Positions 56,085 through 64,000 of a stretch of DNA of 64,000 nt are shown piece after piece. The translations under genes and the position numbers were made by a program. The stretch spans positions 248,001 through 312,000 of the forward strand of contig NZ_BBZJ01000015.1 of assembly GCF_001417775.1 (NCBI RefSeq), given 5' to 3'. This DNA comes from Streptomyces sp. TP-A0356 (lineage in GTDB: Bacteria; Actinomycetota; Actinomycetes; Streptomycetales; Streptomycetaceae). A model generated the notes under the pieces. It saw only the letters and a list, made by a program, of their open reading frames with translations, was not told the origin of the DNA and did not search any database. Positions within the stretch are counted from its first letter, which is position 1; every line of letters starts with the position of its first letter.

Positions 56085-58523
56085 ATGACCGCTCCGGACG
56101 GGGTGCCGGGCACCTGGGAGGTGGCGGCTGCACCCGCGGCGAGGGTCCTCCTGGACGCCGACGGTGTGATCACCGAGTGGAGCCCCGAGGCCGAGTCACT
56201 GCTGGGCCACCGGCCCGAGGAGATGGTGGGCCGGGCGCTGTCGTCGCTGCTGGTCGGACCCGATCAGGCCGCGGAGCCCGCCGTGTCGCACGCGCCGCCG
56301 TCCGGTGGCGGCTGCCGGGTGCGTCTGCGGGACCGGTCCGGTTCGCCGGTGGAGGCCGAGTGGTCGATGTGCCCTCGGGTCGGCCCGGAGGGCCGGGTGG
56401 CATGGGCGGTCTCCCTCACCCGGACGCGCGGTACGGATACCCCCGACTTCGACCGGGCCGTGCTCGACGCGCTGCTGTCCGAGTCGCCGATCGCTCTGCA
56501 CATCTTCGACAACGACCTTCGGGTGGTGCGGGTCAACACCGCCTCGCCCGGGATGCGCGGCACAGGCGCCGAGGATGTGGTCGGGCGCCGGGCCCGCGAC
56601 ATCGCGCCCTCCTTCGCGACCGACGCCGTCGAGGGCTTGCTGCGGCACGTGCTGAGCACGGGTGAGCCGCTCATCGACTTCGTACAACCGGGACCTCCTT
56701 CTGCCGATCCCGGTGACGAGCGCGTGTTCTCCCTGTCGGCCTTCCGGCTGCGCAACCGTGCGGGAGAGGATCTGGGAGTGTTGAGCCTGACCATCGACGT
56801 CACGGAGCGTCACCGGGACCGGGCGCGCCTCGAACTGCTGAACGCGGCCAGCACCCGTATCGGCACGACCCTCGACATCACCCGTACGGCGGACGAGTTC
56901 GCCGAGGTCGTGGTCGGCCGTCTGGCCGACGCCGTCGCCGTGGACATACTCGATTCCGTCTACCAGGGCGAGGCGCCGGAGCCCGGACCGCTCGCCTCCG
57001 AGGTCACCTTCCGGCGAGCCGCCTTCCGGTCGGCCACGGGCTCCGGGCTGCAGCCCGCCTACGCGGTCGGCGAGAGGGCTTCGTACGGCTTCCCGACACC
57101 GCTCACCCAGAGCCTCGCGGATCTGCGGCCCCGCCTGATACCGCGGGTCGACGACGAGGACGGGTGGCTCGCGCACGACCCGGTCAGAGCGGACCGCATG
57201 CGCGCCGCACAGGTGCACTCCCTGATGGTGGTACCGCTGGCCGCGCGGGGGGTGGTGCTGGGCGCGGTCGGTCTGTACCGCTCCATGACGCCCGAGCCGT
57301 TCCAGGAGGACGACCTGAGCATCGCGACAGACCTCGCCGCGTACACCGCGCTGTGCGTGGACAACGCCCGCGGGTACACCCGGGAGCGCACCGCCGCCCT
57401 CATCCTGCAGAACAGCCTGCTCCCGAGCCGGCTGCCCACCCAGAACGCCGTGCAGGCCGTCTTCAGCTATCTGCCGGGGCACGCCGGCGGGACCTGGTAC
57501 GACGTCGTCCCGCTGTCCGGCGCACGCGTCGCCCTGATGGTCGGGGAGGTGACGGGCCACGGCATGCACGCCGTGGCCACCATGGGCCGCCTCCGCGCCA
57601 CGGCGCACACCCTGGCGGCGCTGGACCTGGCCCCCGACGAGGTGCTGGCACACCTGGACGATCTCATGGTCCGGCTCGTCGAGGAGGGCCGGCCCGCCGC
57701 CGCCAATGGCCCCCTGGACGCCCAGCCCACCGCCGCCACCTGCGCCTACGCGGTCTACGACCCGGTCAGCGCTCGCCTGGACGTGGCCCGGGCCGGACAT
57801 CCCGCTCCGCTCGTCGCCCAGCCCGACGGACTCGTGGAGCCGGTCGACGCACCGGCTGGGGCACCGCTGGGCAGTGGCGGGATGCCGTTCGACACCAGTG
57901 AGTCGCACGTGCCGGAGGGAAGTCTGATCGTCCTCTACACCGAAGGGCTCGTCCCCCGACACCCGGGCGACGGCCTGACGCGACTGCGGCGCATCCTCGC
58001 CCAGCCGCATGCGAGTGTGCAGGCCGCGTGTGACGCGGTGATCTACTCCGAGCTGTCCGGCCGCCCCGACCGGGACGTGGTGCTCCTCCTCGCTCGTACC
58101 CGCGTCCTGAGCGAGGACCATGTCGCCTCCTGGACCTTTCCCAGTGATCCGGCGATCGTGGCCACCGTCCGCACCCTGGTCGACCACCAGCTCGCCAGCT
58201 GGGGGCTGTCCGATCTCGCGTTCACGACGGAAGTGGTCGTCAGCGAGCTGGTCACCAATGCCATCCGGTACGCGCGGGGAACGATCCAGGTGCGGCTGAT
58301 CCGGGACCGTTCTCTGCTCTGTGAGGTCACCGACGGCAGCAGCGCGGCCCCTCATCTGCGCCATCCGCGCAGCACCGACGAGGGTGGTCGCGGACTGCTG
58401 CTCGTCGCCCAGCTCACCGACCACTGGGGCACCCGCCGCGACCGCCGCGGCAAGACCATCTGGACCGAGCAACCGCTGCCCGCCCGACCGGGCGACAACC
58501 CGCCTCCCGCGCAGGGCTCCTGA
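56085..58523 (+). CDS. PAS-PAS-GAF-SpoIIE-HATPase signalling phosphatase
   Basis: 812 aa. Order: PAS (about 10-110; GVITEWSPEAESLLGHRPEEMVG cut as TEWSPEAESLLGH), PAS (125-250; IFDNDLRVVRVNTAS), GAF (265-430; VVPLAARGVVLGAVG), PP2C/SpoIIE (445-665; GHGMHAVATMG, HPAPLVAQPDG, LYTEGLVP) and RsbW-type kinase (680-800; ELVTNAIRYARG, DEGGRGLLLVAQL). Combined phosphatase and kinase in one chain. The PP2C part lacks some of the usual Asp residues: GGTWYDVVP replaces GGDWYD, so the Asp is lost at one metal position. The final codons and stop lie in a 31-bp tandem duplication. Confidence 0.9.
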   Translation: MTAPDGVPGTWEVAAAPAARVLLDADGVITEWSPEAESLLGHRPEEMVGRALSSLLVGPDQAAEPAVSHAPPSGGGCRVRLRDRSGSPVEAEWSMCPRVGPEGRVAWAVSLTRTRGTDTPDFDRAVLDALLSESPIALHIFDNDLRVVRVNTASPGMRGTGAEDVVGRRARDIAPSFATDAVEGLLRHVLSTGEPLIDFVQPGPPSADPGDERVFSLSAFRLRNRAGEDLGVLSLTIDVTERHRDRARLELLNAASTRIGTTLDITRTADEFAEVVVGRLADAVAVDILDSVYQGEAPEPGPLASEVTFRRAAFRSATGSGLQPAYAVGERASYGFPTPLTQSLADLRPRLIPRVDDEDGWLAHDPVRADRMRAAQVHSLMVVPLAARGVVLGAVGLYRSMTPEPFQEDDLSIATDLAAYTALCVDNARGYTRERTAALILQNSLLPSRLPTQNAVQAVFSYLPGHAGGTWYDVVPLSGARVALMVGEVTGHGMHAVATMGRLRATAHTLAALDLAPDEVLAHLDDLMVRLVEEGRPAAANGPLDAQPTAATCAYAVYDPVSARLDVARAGHPAPLVAQPDGLVEPVDAPAGAPLGSGGMPFDTSESHVPEGSLIVLYTEGLVPRHPGDGLTRLRRILAQPHASVQAACDAVIYSELSGRPDRDVVLLLARTRVLSEDHVASWTFPSDPAIVATVRTLVDHQLASWGLSDLAFTTEVVVSELVTNAIRYARGTIQVRLIRDRSLLCEVTDGSSAAPHLRHPRSTDEGGRGLLLVAQLTDHWGTRRDRRGKTIWTEQPLPARPGDNPPPAQGS

Positions 58524-58562
58524 GCCACTGCCGCCTCCCGCGCAGGGCTCCTGAGCCACTGC
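58501..58562. repeat. 31-bp perfect tandem duplication over the stop codon
   Basis: cgcctcccgcgcagggctcc with the following 11 bases repeats exactly once, starting at 58501 and 58532. The first copy holds the stop codon of the SpoIIE protein, so the second copy duplicates the last coding bases and downstream sequence. Confidence 0.9.
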
Positions 58563-58629
58563 CGACTCATGTCCATGGCCCGACGGCAGGGCCGCGACCG
58601 CCGTGCGCCCAGGCGGTACGCACAGGAGC

Positions 58630-59121
58630 TCAGTCCCCCGTCGGCCCCTGTGCCGCCGGCCCACAAGGCGGCCACCGGGAGGGCCACGTCAGGGTCGCCC
58701 ACACCACGTTGCCTCCCGTCAGCGCGGAACGCTCGACCCCCCAGGCGGCCGCGATCTCCCGTACGAGCAGCAGACCGCGGCCGCTCTCGTCGTCAGTGCC
58801 CGGTCGGCACGGTGGGAGGCCACGCCCCGTGACGTCCTCATCGTGCACCCCGAGGCCGAGACCCGCGTCCGGGACGAGCTCGACAGCACACAGGACGCGG
58901 GTGCTGGGGGTGTGGATGACGGCGTTGGTGACCAGTTCGGACACCAGGAGAGCGGCGTCGGCGCGGACGTCGGCGGGCAACTGGCGGGAGCCCAGCCACG
59001 CGTCCACGGAACGGCGGGCGACGGCGACGCTGGACCGCTGCGCCGGAAGCTCGAACCGGTGTGCCCGCTGGGGGCTCGTGGCGTCTAAGAGCAGGGGGGC
59101 GGGAATCGTGTGGGGGGACAC
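58630..59121 (-). CDS. RsbW-like ATP-binding anti-sigma protein (second)
   Basis: 163 aa from a GTG start. HATPase_c fold with N-box ALLVSELVTNAVIHT and G1-like DESGRGLLLVREI. Longer than the 142-aa relative at 55.5 kb because of extra N- and C-terminal residues. GGAAGG lies upstream. Convergent with the SpoIIE gene. Confidence 0.85.
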   Translation of the reverse strand: MSPHTIPAPLLLDATSPQRAHRFELPAQRSSVAVARRSVDAWLGSRQLPADVRADAALLVSELVTNAVIHTPSTRVLCAVELVPDAGLGLGVHDEDVTGRGLPPCRPGTDDESGRGLLLVREIAAAWGVERSALTGGNVVWATLTWPSRWPPCGPAAQGPTGD

Positions 59122-59420
59122 CGTGGTCGCCTTCCAAGGGGGCGGGAGACGGAGAAGGTGAGCGGTGGACCGGTCCGGGGCGCGCGCTCCGACGCGGACT
59201 CCAGGTGGAACGCCGGATCACCCCAACTCCGTGCGAAGAGGCAGGCGTTGACGGTGTTCGGTGCGCGTCGGCGGTTTCGCTCACGCACGCAACTATGCGG
59301 GCAGCGCAGTTCACGCTGCAAGCGACTCCCTGATAATTTCAGAGAGACGGTATGCGTCTGGCGCCATCACCAAGTCGCTGTCAGACTCACATTGGTGACA
59401 GCCCCTCAGGAGGTAAGGGC

Positions 59421-60293
59421 GTGAGCGAGGCACGTTCGGGTTCCGGCACCAGCGCACCCACCGTTCTCCGTATGATCCTCGGCCGACGACTTCAGGAGAG
59501 GCGGCAGGGCGCGGGCGTCTCACTGGACGACGCCGCCAGGGCCTTGCGGGTGAAGCCGTTGACCATCCGCCGTCTGGAGAAGGCGGAGGTCGGCCTCAAG
59601 CCTCTCTATGTGGAGAAGCTGCTGCAGACCTACGGGGCCGAGCAGCGGGAGATCGACGAGTTCGTGGCCCTCGCCGAGCAGGCCAACGAGCCCGGCTGGT
59701 GGCACGCGTACCGCGATGTGCTGCCGAGCTGGTTCACCGCCTATGTGAGCCTGGAGTCCGGCGCCAAGACCCTGCGCACCTATGAGCCCCACTACGTCAC
59801 GGGCCTGCTGCAGACGTACGGGTACGCGCGCGCCGTCCTGCGCGGGGGCTTCCCGAACGACGGCGACGAGGACCTGGAGCGCCGCGTGGACGGACGGTTG
59901 CGGCGCCAGAGCCTGCTGGAGAGACCGGACGCGCCCACCCTGTGGGTGGTGATGGAGGAGGCCGTCCTGCACCGGGTGGTGGGTGGAGCCGAGGTGATGC
60001 GGGAGCAGATCGACCGTCTCCTGGAGCTCTCGGAGCTGGACCACGTCAGCGTCGACGTCGTTCCGTTCGCCGCGGGTGCGCACGTCGGTGCCTGCGCGCC
60101 CTTCACGTACTTCCGCTTCGAGGAGCCGGAGCTGCCCGACATCGTCTACAGCGAGATCCTCTCCGCCTCCGTGTACCTGGACCAGCGTTCCGACGTCGTC
60201 GCCCACCTGGAGGCGCACAACCGGATGTCGCTGCTGACCTCGTCCGCGGACAGCAAGGCGCTCTTGAACCGCATGCGCAAGGAGTACTCATGA
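59421..60293 (+). CDS. XRE regulator with DUF5753
   Basis: 290 aa. Helix-turn-helix about 15-75 (GRRLQERRQGAGVSLDDAAR and TIRRLEKAEVG), then the DUF5753 domain to about 275 (YEPHYVTGLLQTYGYARAV and VVPFAAGAHVGACAPF). Paired with a DUF397 gene whose start overlaps its stop (ATGA). These pairs are abundant in streptomycetes and act in development and stress. GTG start with AGGAGG upstream. Confidence 0.93.
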   Translation: MSEARSGSGTSAPTVLRMILGRRLQERRQGAGVSLDDAARALRVKPLTIRRLEKAEVGLKPLYVEKLLQTYGAEQREIDEFVALAEQANEPGWWHAYRDVLPSWFTAYVSLESGAKTLRTYEPHYVTGLLQTYGYARAVLRGGFPNDGDEDLERRVDGRLRRQSLLERPDAPTLWVVMEEAVLHRVVGGAEVMREQIDRLLELSELDHVSVDVVPFAAGAHVGACAPFTYFRFEEPELPDIVYSEILSASVYLDQRSDVVAHLEAHNRMSLLTSSADSKALLNRMRKEYS

Positions 60294-60541
60294 GCCCCAC
60301 CAACGGCCTTGTCTACAACGGGATGCCCGCGTCGGACCTCGGCGAGCAGGGCTGGGAGTCTCCGTGGAGCGGCCCCAACGGGGGGCAGTGCGTGGAAACC
60401 AAGCAACTGGCCGACGGGCGCGTGGCCTTGCGGCAGTCCACGGATCCGGCGGGGCCCGCGCTGATCTACACGCCACAGGAGATCGCCGCGTTCGTCGCGG
60501 GGGTCAAGAAGGGCCTCGCCGACCATCTGACGGCCGGCTGA
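60290..60541 (+). CDS. DUF397 protein
   Basis: 83 aa. Contains the family core SPWSGPNGGQCVETKQLADG and ALIYTPQEIAAFVAGVK. Binds or antagonises the XRE partner in characterised pairs. Overlaps it by four bases. Confidence 0.93.
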   Translation: MSPTNGLVYNGMPASDLGEQGWESPWSGPNGGQCVETKQLADGRVALRQSTDPAGPALIYTPQEIAAFVAGVKKGLADHLTAG

Positions 60542-60629
60542 ACCGGCCGACGAGCGGGAAGGATCCGGAGGCCGTCCGCTTCCGGTCGGGACCCGCCCCG
60601 CACGCCCGACGTACACCAGTGAAAGGGAG

Positions 60630-61460
60630 ATGATGACCAACTCGCACGCCGCGCGGGGCATCGACACCAGCCGGCCGCACTCCGCCCGCATGTACGACTA
60701 CTACCTCGGCGGCAAGGACCACTTCGAGGTCGACAAGCTGGCGGCCGAGACCGTCGCGGCCGCCTATCCGGGCATCTTCGTGTGCGCGCGGGAGAACCGG
60801 GGCTTCATGCACCGGGCGACCCGGGTCCTCGCGCGCGAGCACGGCATCCGGCAGTGGCTGGACATCGGCACCGGCATCCCCACCGAGCCGAACCTGCACC
60901 AGGTGGCGCAGTCGGTGGTTCCCGAGGCCCGGGTGGTCTACGCGGACAACGACCCTCTGGTCCTCAAGTACGCCGAGCGTCTGATGCGCAGCACGCCGCA
61001 GGGCCGCACCACGTACATCGAGGCCGACGTCAACGAGCCCGACACGCTGCTGGGCGCGCCCCAGTTGGCCGAGGTGCTGGACCTGAGCCGACCGGTGGCG
61101 CTGTCACTGAACGCCCTGATGCACTTCGTCACCGACGCCCAGGATCCGTACGGACTCGTCAACCGTCTGCTGGACGCCCTCCCCTCGGGCAGCGCCCTGG
61201 CACTGAGTCACTGCACACCCGACTTCGACCCGGGGACCTGGGAGAAGGTCACCGATATCTACACCCGTGCCGGGACACCCGTGCGGTTCCGCTCCCAGAA
61301 GGACGTCGCCCGCTTCTTCGACGGGCTCGAACTGCTCGACCCCGGCATCACCGTCGGCCACCACTGGCGCCCCGACGCGGGGCAGGGCGACACGCCCACG
61401 GGCCAGCTGCCCACGGACGCCGAGGTCAGCCTGTGGACCGGAGTGGGCATCAAGCCCTAG
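60630..61460 (+). CDS. SAM-dependent methyltransferase (DUF574 type)
   Basis: 276 aa. The pattern is that of the actinobacterial DUF574 group: DTSRPHSARMYDYYLGGKDHF at the start (cut here), the SAM loop WLDIGTGIPTEPNLHQVA, YADNDPLVL, and DVNEPDTLL. It lies 88 bases after the DUF397 gene in the same direction. Such methyltransferases often accompany XRE-DUF397 pairs. Substrate unknown. Confidence 0.9.
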   Translation: MMTNSHAARGIDTSRPHSARMYDYYLGGKDHFEVDKLAAETVAAAYPGIFVCARENRGFMHRATRVLAREHGIRQWLDIGTGIPTEPNLHQVAQSVVPEARVVYADNDPLVLKYAERLMRSTPQGRTTYIEADVNEPDTLLGAPQLAEVLDLSRPVALSLNALMHFVTDAQDPYGLVNRLLDALPSGSALALSHCTPDFDPGTWEKVTDIYTRAGTPVRFRSQKDVARFFDGLELLDPGITVGHHWRPDAGQGDTPTGQLPTDAEVSLWTGVGIKP

Positions 61461-61496
61461 CGGAGGGGCGCGCAGCCGTAGGGAGGAGTGTGTGAC

Positions 61497-61646
61497 GTGC
61501 CGAAGACCCAGCCCTCCACCGATCTGGGCACGTATCGAGCGTATGTGGCCCATATCTCGTGCTGCCGGAAGTGCCGACGCACACGCTGCCCGGTCGGTAC
61601 CGCGCTGTGCCGTGATTATCTGGTCGAGGTCACTACGCGCAAGTGA
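61497..61646 (+). CDS. Tiny Cys-rich protein, 49 aa
   Basis: GTG start with GGGAGGAG nine bases upstream. Reads PKTQPSTDLGTYRAYVAHIS, then CCRKCRRTRCPVGTALCRDY and LVEVTTRK. Five Cys and one His in a 20-residue block suggest a small zinc-binding knuckle. The Y-x-x-H-x-x-x-C-x-x-C layout resembles small streptomycete proteins of unknown role. Codon use fits the window. Likely real, though short. Confidence 0.55.
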   Translation: MPKTQPSTDLGTYRAYVAHISCCRKCRRTRCPVGTALCRDYLVEVTTRK

Positions 61647-61930
61647 GCGAGCGGTGCCGCGATCAGAACCCGTCGTCGGGCCGGCGGGGGCTGGGACCAG
61701 GGCGAGTTGAGGCGCGCACCGAGGCGGGCCTGCGGTACGGGGCGCGACCCGGACGGAATGGCCTGAGCGACGCACGCAATAGAGGGAGCTGAGGCTGGCC
61801 GCGGTACGCACCGGCGGGGATACCGGCAAGCAGGCGGCGGCCGAGATCATGACCTGTATGTGGGCGACGGCGCGGGAGCGGTACGCGGAGGCTCTGGCGG
61901 TGCCGGCGCGGACCCGGACACGGCCTGAGC

Positions 61931-62869
61931 TCACATCGACTCGCCATTCCCCACCGGGGCACCCGCACCCTCGCCGAGTCGTGTGGATCCCGTGGCCGCG
62001 TGGCCGCGCGGTGGCTTGGGCGAGGCGGGCCCGGTGCGCGCGGGCGGAATCGGGGCCGGTCCCGACGGGCTCGTGGCGCGTCGCCGTCGAGGCATGGCCG
62101 CGATCAGCGCGACGGCCACCATCCGCCGCACCCGGTGTCCGCGCCCGTGGAGCAGACCCAGGACGACGGCGGCGGCCACCGCGATGAGGTGCTCGCGGCC
62201 GGCCAGGTTCGGCTTGACGACCGACTCCCACACCATGGACCCGCCGGTGAGCGTGAACACCACGGGAGCATGCCGGACGACGGCGAGGTAGGTGAAGAGG
62301 CCCACGACCGCGGCCGACGGTCCGGTGTCGAGCACCTGCCCGATCTCGGGTGGCAGGCCCAGGCCCCACCAGCCCGGCCCGAGCGCGATCATCACGCGCA
62401 CCGTGAGGGTGCCGGCGAGTGTGGTCGCGTACGCCAGGGCGAGCGTCCGGGCCCGGCCGAGCGCCAGTTCGGCCAGCGCGAAGGCCAGGAACAGCTGGGT
62501 GATGCCCGCCCACACCGGCAGGTCGAGGGCCGGGACGTACAGCGACACCGGAGTGCGCAGCAGGGCCAGCCACAGCGGCAGGTCGGCCATGACACCGCCG
62601 AGCACACGCACCGCCACGGCGCCCGCGGGCCGCTGCGCGACCGCGTGGAAGAAGATCACGCCTAAGGCGGCCACGAAGGCCAGCACGAGTCCGGACAGCC
62701 CGCGCCACAGCAGTTGCCGTACCGGATCGACGACTATGGAGTACCACTCGCCCCGCAGCGTGCGTACGACGAACAGCGCGGCCCGCACACACGCAGCCCC
62801 CAGGCGCCCCGGCTCGCTGTGGCTCGCCAGGGCCGGCAGTCCGTGGTCCCTCCGCCCGCCGCCCCGCAT
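61931..62869 (-). CDS. Rhomboid-like membrane protein
   Basis: 312 aa from the ATG at 62869 (a TTG start at 62947 is possible). Six hydrophobic segments. LDTGPSAAVVGLFTYL has the rhomboid GxS motif with the catalytic Ser, and a later segment REHLIAVAAAVVLGLLHG holds a His at the position of the catalytic His. It thus looks like a serine protease of the rhomboid superfamily, with a reduced first part and a Pro-rich cytoplasmic tail of about 55 residues. Substrate unknown. No operon partner. Confidence 0.7.
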   Translation of the reverse strand: MRGGGRRDHGLPALASHSEPGRLGAACVRAALFVVRTLRGEWYSIVVDPVRQLLWRGLSGLVLAFVAALGVIFFHAVAQRPAGAVAVRVLGGVMADLPLWLALLRTPVSLYVPALDLPVWAGITQLFLAFALAELALGRARTLALAYATTLAGTLTVRVMIALGPGWWGLGLPPEIGQVLDTGPSAAVVGLFTYLAVVRHAPVVFTLTGGSMVWESVVKPNLAGREHLIAVAAAVVLGLLHGRGHRVRRMVAVALIAAMPRRRRATSPSGPAPIPPARTGPASPKPPRGHAATGSTRLGEGAGAPVGNGESM

Positions 62870-63060
62870 GCCGCCGCCCCCGGTGCGGCCTCGTTGCCTC
62901 TCCACCTCTTGAAGCAAGGATTCCCCCCAATATCCACAGAATGGCAATCCTATGGATCGGAATCCAGACCCGGGCCAAGTGATGTATGTCGGACGGCGGG
63001 TGATGCTCCGTCAGGGCTAATGGGTGGCGCGGGCGCGCCGGCAGGGGACCCCAAGGCCGG

Positions 63061-63091
63061 AACCCCGGCCCGATTCCGGCGGGCCGGGGTT
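63061..63091 (-). terminator. Hairpin terminator, shared form with copy 1
   Basis: Perfect 11-bp stem aaccccggccc / gggccggggtt after copy 2. In gene orientation the loop gccggaatc matches the copy 1 hairpin loop apart from one base. Confidence 0.8.
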
Positions 63092-63124
63092 CTCGTTCTC
63101 TGTTGTGTCACGCGGGTGTCTGGA

Positions 63125-63826
63125 TCACTTACCGCCCCGGTCACCGCGCTCACCGCGGTCACCGCGGTCACCGTGGTCCTCGTGGTCCTCGTGCTCCTCG
63201 AACTCGTGGTGACGCACCACGCGGAAGCTGCCCACCACGCCGTGCTTGACCTTCACACCACCACGGACGTGGCGGGGGAAGAGCCCGTTGCTGGAGCTCC
63301 ACGGGCCGACGGTGGCGATGGGAGCCCCGTTGTCGCAGGTGGCACCGTTGAAGACCTCGACGGTCTTGCGGCTGTCGTTGCGGACGTTCAGGCTGTTGGC
63401 GCCCAGGCCGCTGACGACGGTGATGCAGCCGCCCGGTTCGGCGGAGTAGTCCCGCTCGTTGATGTGGATCCTGCCCTCCTCCTCGTGGTGGCGACGGAAG
63501 TGGTGCTCCTCCTCGTGCTCCCGACCCTCGTGCTCCCGACCCTCGTTGCCCTTGCCCTCGTTGTAGTTGCCGTTGTTGTTGCCGTTGTTGTTGCCGTTGC
63601 CGTTACCGTTGCCGTTGCCGTTGCCGTTGTTGCCCTCGGGAACGGCGGCGGGAGCGGGGGCGGCGGCCGGGACGGCGGCCGGGACGGCGGCCGGGACGGC
63701 GGCCTGCTGCGCGATCGGAGCCGCCTTGGCCGGCTCGGAGGCCGCGGAGGCGTAGGTGATGCCGGTTGCCACCAGGGCCGCTCCGGCAGCGATCGCGGCG
63801 GAAACTGCGATGGAACGCGTTGCCAT
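63125..63826 (-). CDS. Secreted low-complexity protein, copy 2 of a duplicated pair
   Basis: 233 aa. Signal segment (residues 5-28, ITYAS like copy 1), Ala/Pro repeats (VPAA units), an Asn-Gly tract (NGNGNGNG, about 65-90), a charged REHEGREHEEEHH stretch, and the same C-terminal domain (EGRIHINERDYS, GCITVVSGLGANS, ATCDNGAPIATVGPW). It ends in an extra His/Asp/Gly-rich tail (DHEDHGDRGDRG) that copy 1 lacks. The tail and Asn tract are lineage-specific expansions. Function unknown; extracellular. Confidence 0.85.
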   Translation of the reverse strand: MATRSIAVSAAIAAGAALVATGITYASAASEPAKAAPIAQQAAVPAAVPAAVPAAAPAPAAVPEGNNGNGNGNGNGNGNNNGNNNGNYNEGKGNEGREHEGREHEEEHHFRRHHEEEGRIHINERDYSAEPGGCITVVSGLGANSLNVRNDSRKTVEVFNGATCDNGAPIATVGPWSSSNGLFPRHVRGGVKVKHGVVGSFRVVRHHEFEEHEDHEDHGDRGDRGERGDRGGK

Positions 63827-63935
63827 GTCACTTCTCCTGTCTCAGACACGTCGGCTGTGAGCCGATGCGTGATTGAAAGTACAGACGATGGCGATACATG
63901 TCATATCGGACATGCGGACAATATGACGAAACATC
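63827..63935 (-). promoter_or_regulatory. Conserved leader of the duplicated secreted-protein gene (copy 2)
   Basis: The minus-strand leader shares the ordered blocks of copy 1. Upstream it has GTCATAT...ATATGAC, an inverted repeat around TGTCCGCATGTCCG, which may be the operator. Confidence 0.65.
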
Positions 63936-64000
63936 CGATTGGCGTAGTCATGGCGCTGACACCCCGTCATTCCGGCGCCCACCGGCCCCGACGGTCCGGC

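Noticed and set aside
61780..61970. Frame with TGGDTGKQAAAEIM resembling a nucleotide-binding or adaptor fragment
   Set aside because: Too short and without a start or matching family pattern; could be a remnant but I cannot name it.

Overview
The window looks like a piece of a Streptomyces chromosome, or that of a very close relative. Base composition is strongly GC-rich with G/C at most third codon positions. The families are typical of the genus: an XRE regulator/DUF397 pair, a large LuxR-type ATPase regulator, SpoIIE phosphatases next to RsbW-like kinases, zinc-free ribosomal protein paralogs, and a GylR-like regulator beside glycerol kinase. No rRNA, tRNA, CRISPR array or intact insertion sequence was seen.

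Layout. 1-8.8 kb: truncated two-domain CoA-transferase; an SfmD/tryptophan-dioxygenase-like haem protein; a GNAT acetyltransferase; a three-subunit molybdenum aldehyde oxidoreductase (PaoABC type); a lipoate ligase-like protein. 9-11 kb: cysteine-free L36/L31/L33 and an NAD kinase. 11.3-15.6 kb: SGNH esterase, then a divergent pair of a beta-propeller protein and a CHAT protease, then a two-gene membrane/unknown operon. 15.6-21 kb: XRE regulator flanked by two matching inverted repeats, secreted proteins, CsbD, an aldo-keto reductase remnant and two helical proteins. 21-27.4 kb: the most notable locus, a three-gene operon of a membrane-bound Pls-type nonribosomal peptide synthetase, a 2,4-diaminobutyrate aminotransferase and an aspartokinase without ACT domains, with an AraC regulator upstream. 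28.9-35.7 kb: membrane protein, formaldehyde dehydrogenase, kinase-like protein, F420-type oxidoreductase and a phosphoribosyltransferase/erythromycin-esterase fusion. 35.8-38.4 kb: a frameshifted ER-KR-ACP polyketide synthase piece and an amine oxidase tail, probably a decaying cluster. 38.4-43.1 kb: TetR, SpoIIE phosphatase, secreted protein, a PLP dehydratase with a divergent YheO-type regulator. 43.1-48.7 kb: terpene cyclase, P450 and a large LuxR regulator. 49-55.3 kb: lytic transglycosylase-like protein, DUF429, tautomerase, SDR with divergent regulator, glycerol kinase and its IclR regulator. 55.4-64 kb: SpoIIE/RsbW-type signalling, XRE-DUF397-methyltransferase set, a tiny cysteine-rich protein, a rhomboid-like protein and a second copy of the secreted protein seen at 18.3 kb.

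How they work together. The 21-27 kb operon reads as a self-contained route: aspartate is activated by an aspartokinase predicted to escape feedback control, aspartate semialdehyde from primary metabolism is transaminated to 2,4-diaminobutyrate, and a Pls-type synthetase polymerises it. This predicts a cationic homopoly(amino acid), by analogy with epsilon-poly-lysine. The 46-49 kb pair predicts an oxidised terpene. The paralogous secreted proteins at 18.3 and 63.1 kb share not only the coding sequence but also the upstream leader and terminator, so they are probably co-regulated duplicates.
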